From: Paraliobacillus quinghaiensis
Lineage (GTDB): Bacteria > Bacillota > Bacilli > Bacillales > Amphibacillaceae
Assembly: GCF_003426025.1 (NCBI RefSeq)
Contig: NZ_QJSH01000033.1
Coordinates: 1 to 32,129 of the forward strand
Reading direction: 5' to 3'
Length of the DNA stretch: 32,129 nucleotides
Part shown: positions 31,490-32,129 of the stretch, in pieces
How the letters are laid out: every line of letters begins with the position of its first letter
How positions within the stretch are numbered: position 1 is the stretch's first letter
Notes under the pieces: generated by a model
Told to the model about the DNA's origin: nothing
The model's input: the letters and a program-made list of their open reading frames with translations, nothing else
The model's database searches: none
Program-made: the position numbers and the translations under genes

Positions 31490-31527
31490 AAGAAAAGCCT
31501 TTGAGAGCAAAAAGGCTTTTCTTTTTG
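31490..31527 (+). terminator. intrinsic terminator after the DUF3231 gene
   Basis: AAAAAGAAAAGCCTTT and AAAAGGCTTTTCTTTTT pair around a short loop right after the stop codon, ending in a T-run. Confidence 0.9.
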
Positions 31528-31582
31528 ACTTAAATTCCTTCTTCCACATTACTGCCATTTACTTGAATAAGATAATAGGCGT

Positions 31583-31817
31583 TGTGATATCCTCTCGGCA
31601 TTGAAATACCGAGCTTCCCAGGGAAGACCTCTCAAAGAGACGTGGGAGCGGCTCATTACGGTGGAGGCTCTATCTCACGACATTACCCGTGTTGTTCCAT
31701 TTCTGACCCACTTTCGAACATGACCGCTATATCTCGTACCACACGAGACTCCTGCATCGGATTATACCGCACAGGCACTTGGACTATCAGTGAAATCCGT
31801 CTTACGACGTCAATCAC
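31583..31817 (-). ncRNA. putative omega RNA and right end of an IS200/IS605-family element
   Basis: The ~235 nt between the tnpB stop codon and the putative right end contain no matching coding frame but several stems on the minus strand: CTCGT/ACGAG (around 31732-31747), CTTCCC/GGGAAG (around 31614-31626), and a terminal hairpin CTCGGTA/TGCCGAG (31594-31613) followed by GGATATCAC. Noncoding structured sequence between tnpB and the right end is where the guide (omega) RNA of TnpB lies. If so, its guide would be the flanking DNA read leftward from about 31583. Boundaries are estimates. Confidence 0.55.
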
Positions 31818-32129
31818 CTACACCGCCAAACTAGTGCTAATTGCAATATTATTAGCCGCGTTTAAATCAGCATGGTTTTTGTATCGGCATTTTTTGCATT
31901 TGAATGTTTCCTTGTGTCGATTCCCTTTATCTGCATGTTTACAACAAAAGCAAGTTTGACTCGTTTTATATGGATTAATATCAACAACCGGAATATTGAA
32001 TTTTAAGGCCCTCTCTTTGATAAATTGCTTTAATTGATAAAACGACCAAGAGTGGATGGTTCTATCGGCTTGTTTCAAGCTACGACAAGTGCTTCGGATG
32101 TCATCTAGTTGTTCTAACTTCATCATAGG
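31818..32129 (-). CDS. tnpB: TnpB (IS200/IS605 OrfB) RNA-guided nuclease, C-terminal part, cut by the window edge
   Basis: The C-terminal 103 residues of a TnpB; the frame is open to the right edge, so the N-terminal part lies outside. Visible features are KLEQLDDIR, equivalent to the RuvC-II segment with the catalytic Glu, SFYQLKQFIKERALKFNIPVV and INPYKTSQTCFCC. A zinc ribbon of two C-x2-C pairs follows (CFCC and CKKC), and NHADLNAANNIA carries the RuvC-III Asp. TnpB is an omega-RNA-guided DNA nuclease that helps keep the transposon in place. Both visible catalytic residues are intact; whether the whole gene and a tnpA are intact cannot be seen. Confidence 0.92.
   Translation of the reverse strand, partial: PMMKLEQLDDIRSTCRSLKQADRTIHSWSFYQLKQFIKERALKFNIPVVDINPYKTSQTCFCCKHADKGNRHKETFKCKKCRYKNHADLNAANNIAISTSLAV

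Noticed and set aside
31642-31959. Plus-strand open frame of 105 codons opposite the tnpB end
   Set aside because: It covers the omega RNA region and the tnpB 3' end on the other strand, and its composition is unlike a protein.
1-32129. tRNA genes
   Set aside because: I saw no cloverleaf with a CCA end and T-arm consensus on either strand; only the rRNA leader at the left edge was found.

Overview
The window looks like chromosomal DNA of a low-GC, spore-forming Bacillaceae member. The signs are AT-rich sequence, strong AGGAGG-type ribosome binding sites, frequent TTG and GTG starts, a Bacillus-style rrn promoter/boxA leader at the left edge, and typical families (YozG-like/DUF2975 pair, DUF3231, manganese catalase, TspO-like protein, RsgA). 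The species cannot be named from sequence alone.

Layout. (1) 1-365: tandem rRNA promoters and an rRNA leader on the minus strand, pointing off the left edge. (2) 608-4930: a small unrecognised minus-strand protein, then plus-strand genes for a membrane-anchored thermonuclease, a DUF2927-type lipoprotein and a TspO-like membrane protein. (3) 5049-15413: a long run of minus-strand genes: manganese catalase, a small membrane protein, a GreA-like factor, a solitary undecaprenyl-diphosphate synthase paralogue, a DUF2975/YozG-like pair, a Sel1-repeat protein, a PH-domain protein, a large lipoprotein, a multicopper oxidase with a SHOCT partner, and aspartate 4-decarboxylase. Most of these stop codons are met within 0-25 nt by a copy of an interspersed repeat that can fold as an intrinsic terminator. 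(4) 15523-19018: an RsgA-type GTPase preceded by a consensus promoter, an 18-codon leader peptide and mutually exclusive RNA stems; a divergent methyltransferase; and an aminoglycoside-phosphotransferase-family kinase. (5) 19107-21174: a GH3 glycosidase lipoprotein with its promoter and a LacI-type operator. (6) 21205-29265: an ArsR-rhodanese regulator followed by two MFS transporters, a membrane-anchored protein, a fasciclin-domain protein, and a two-component system. A second repeat family and two sets of gene-tail fossils show that this stretch was partly duplicated. (7) 29400-31488: a zinc-finger/HTH/DUF2087 regulator and a DUF3231 protein. (8) 31583-32129: the 3' end of an IS200/IS605-type tnpB with its putative omega RNA and right end.

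The strongest candidate for something not well described is the 16730-16930 leader. There, translation of a short peptide should decide whether the ribosome binding site of a ribosome-assembly GTPase is open, in a layout resembling antibiotic-inducible translational attenuators. Also notable are the repeats serving as gene-end terminators, and the ArsR-rhodanese/MFS operon with its perfect palindromic operator and a terminator between regulator and transporters.
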